NCBI RefSeq assembly: GCF_029227915.1
Contig: NC_079878.1
Location: 29,229,501-29,293,500, forward strand
DNA: 64,000 nt
Direction of reading: 5' to 3'
From: Hydractinia symbiolongicarpus
Lineage: Eukaryota > Cnidaria > Hydrozoa > Anthoathecata > Hydractiniidae
The first letter of the stretch is position 1; every line of letters begins with the position of its first letter. Positions 63,893 to 64,000 of the stretch are shown here, piece by piece. The notes under the pieces were generated by a model, which was not told the origin of the DNA, did no database searches, and worked only from the letters and a program-made list of their open reading frames with translations. A program made the translations under genes and the position numbers.

Positions 63893-64000
63893 ATGTATAC
63901 AAAGAGAGTACCCTGTGAGTAAACTCATTTCTTGAACGATTTTTTAAATTATTTTTTCACCACTAAAACGCATGAGACTTGTAGTTTTTAAAAATGTTTT
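63893..64000. repeat. Partial monomer at the right edge
   Basis: The last 108 bases follow the phase of base 1 (TACAAAG-equivalent at 63898, read here as TACAAAGAGAG) and stop inside the left part of the hairpin region. The array evidently continues beyond the window. Confidence 0.95.

Larger units (their letters stand above)
1..64000. repeat. Satellite DNA array, 203-bp monomer, about 315 copies
   Basis: The same 203-bp unit recurs head to tail from the first to the last base. The CATG after the ACTAAAACG block falls at 79, 282, 485 and 688, each 203 bp apart, and the TACAAAG landmark runs from 6 to 63898. No unrelated insertion, inverted monomer or unique stretch was seen. Neighbouring monomers differ at several sites, while higher-order copies are nearly identical. 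This is typical of eukaryotic centromeric, pericentromeric or subtelomeric satellite DNA. Its role here is unknown; satellites of this size class often match a nucleosome plus linker. I do not recognise the family by name and cannot assign a species. Confidence 0.98.

Noticed and set aside
1-64000. Gene for a tandem-repeat protein
   Set aside because: No frame stays open across more than about 1.5 monomers, and a three-monomer cycle (609 bp) would be needed to return to frame.
1-64000. CRISPR array
   Set aside because: The repeated unit is 203 bp with no unique spacers; all sequence between short conserved blocks is itself repeated.
1-64000. Transposon, LTR or terminal inverted repeats
   Set aside because: No reverse-transcriptase or transposase frame, no target-site duplications, and no unit present outside the tandem register.
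1-64000. rRNA, tRNA or telomeric repeats
   Set aside because: No cloverleaf, conserved rRNA stretch or short G-rich telomere tandem was seen in any monomer.
1-64000. Assembly artefact as the explanation of the near-identical large units
   Set aside because: Units A and B differ by six substitutions and a 609-bp indel, and other HOR pairs also differ at scattered sites, so simple duplication of one contig is unlikely, though only long reads can exclude it.

Overview
The whole 64 kb window is one uninterrupted tandem satellite-DNA array. The monomer is 203 bp, always in the same orientation, with no spacer, transposon, gene or unique sequence between copies. Counting from base 1 gives about 315 complete monomers plus a 108-bp partial at the right edge. 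By-eye counting of indels (three 9-bp deletions, 32 one-base deletions, 6 one-base insertions, net -53 bp) accounts exactly for the phase of the last monomer.

Such an array points to eukaryotic heterochromatin (centromeric, pericentromeric or subtelomeric). The organism cannot be named from this sequence. A representative monomer is about 38% G+C and has 13 CpGs where about 7 are expected, so CpG has not decayed. That argues against a germline-methylated vertebrate genome and fits many invertebrates, but this is inference. Each monomer is bipartite: an A/T-rich half with a perfect 9-bp inverted repeat around a TTTT loop, and a CpG-rich half with four CCCG motifs spaced 10, 9 and 11 bp.

Layout: 1-2.2 kb, displaced partial copy of an 11-mer unit; 1.6-8.9 kb, 13-mer higher-order repeat (HOR), two good copies and a rearranged third; 7.3-9.7 kb, 7-mer; 9.5-14.1 kb, 11-mer twice; 14.1-15.3 kb, 3-mer twice; 15.25-18.6 kb, patchwork with displaced copies; 18.6-20.7 kb, no close copy seen; 20.7-24.7 kb, 10-mer and 6-mer spacing; 24.8-26.8 kb, 6-mer/5-mer; 26.8-31.9 kb, 13-mer followed by a 12-mer copy; 31.7-37.2 kb, three copies of a block marked by a 9-bp deletion; 37.2-39.2 kb, 5-mer; 39.4-42.3 kb, 7-mer; 41.7-53.2 kb, a very large head-to-tail duplication (27-mer then 30-mer); 53.2-54.8 kb, 4-mer; 54.9-61.7 kb, interleaved 10-, 15- and 16-mer spaced copies; 61.7-64 kb, mostly monomeric.

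There are no genes to work together. The longest open frames are about 100 codons and recur only because the monomer recurs. Since 203 is not a multiple of 3, any frame shifts at each monomer and soon meets a stop. What can be read here is array evolution: repeated unequal exchange, copying of blocks from 2 to 30 monomers, spread of single mutations to many monomers, and different variant sets on the left and right. HOR boundaries were found by comparing diagnostic variants by eye and are good to roughly 50-100 bp unless given as exact.
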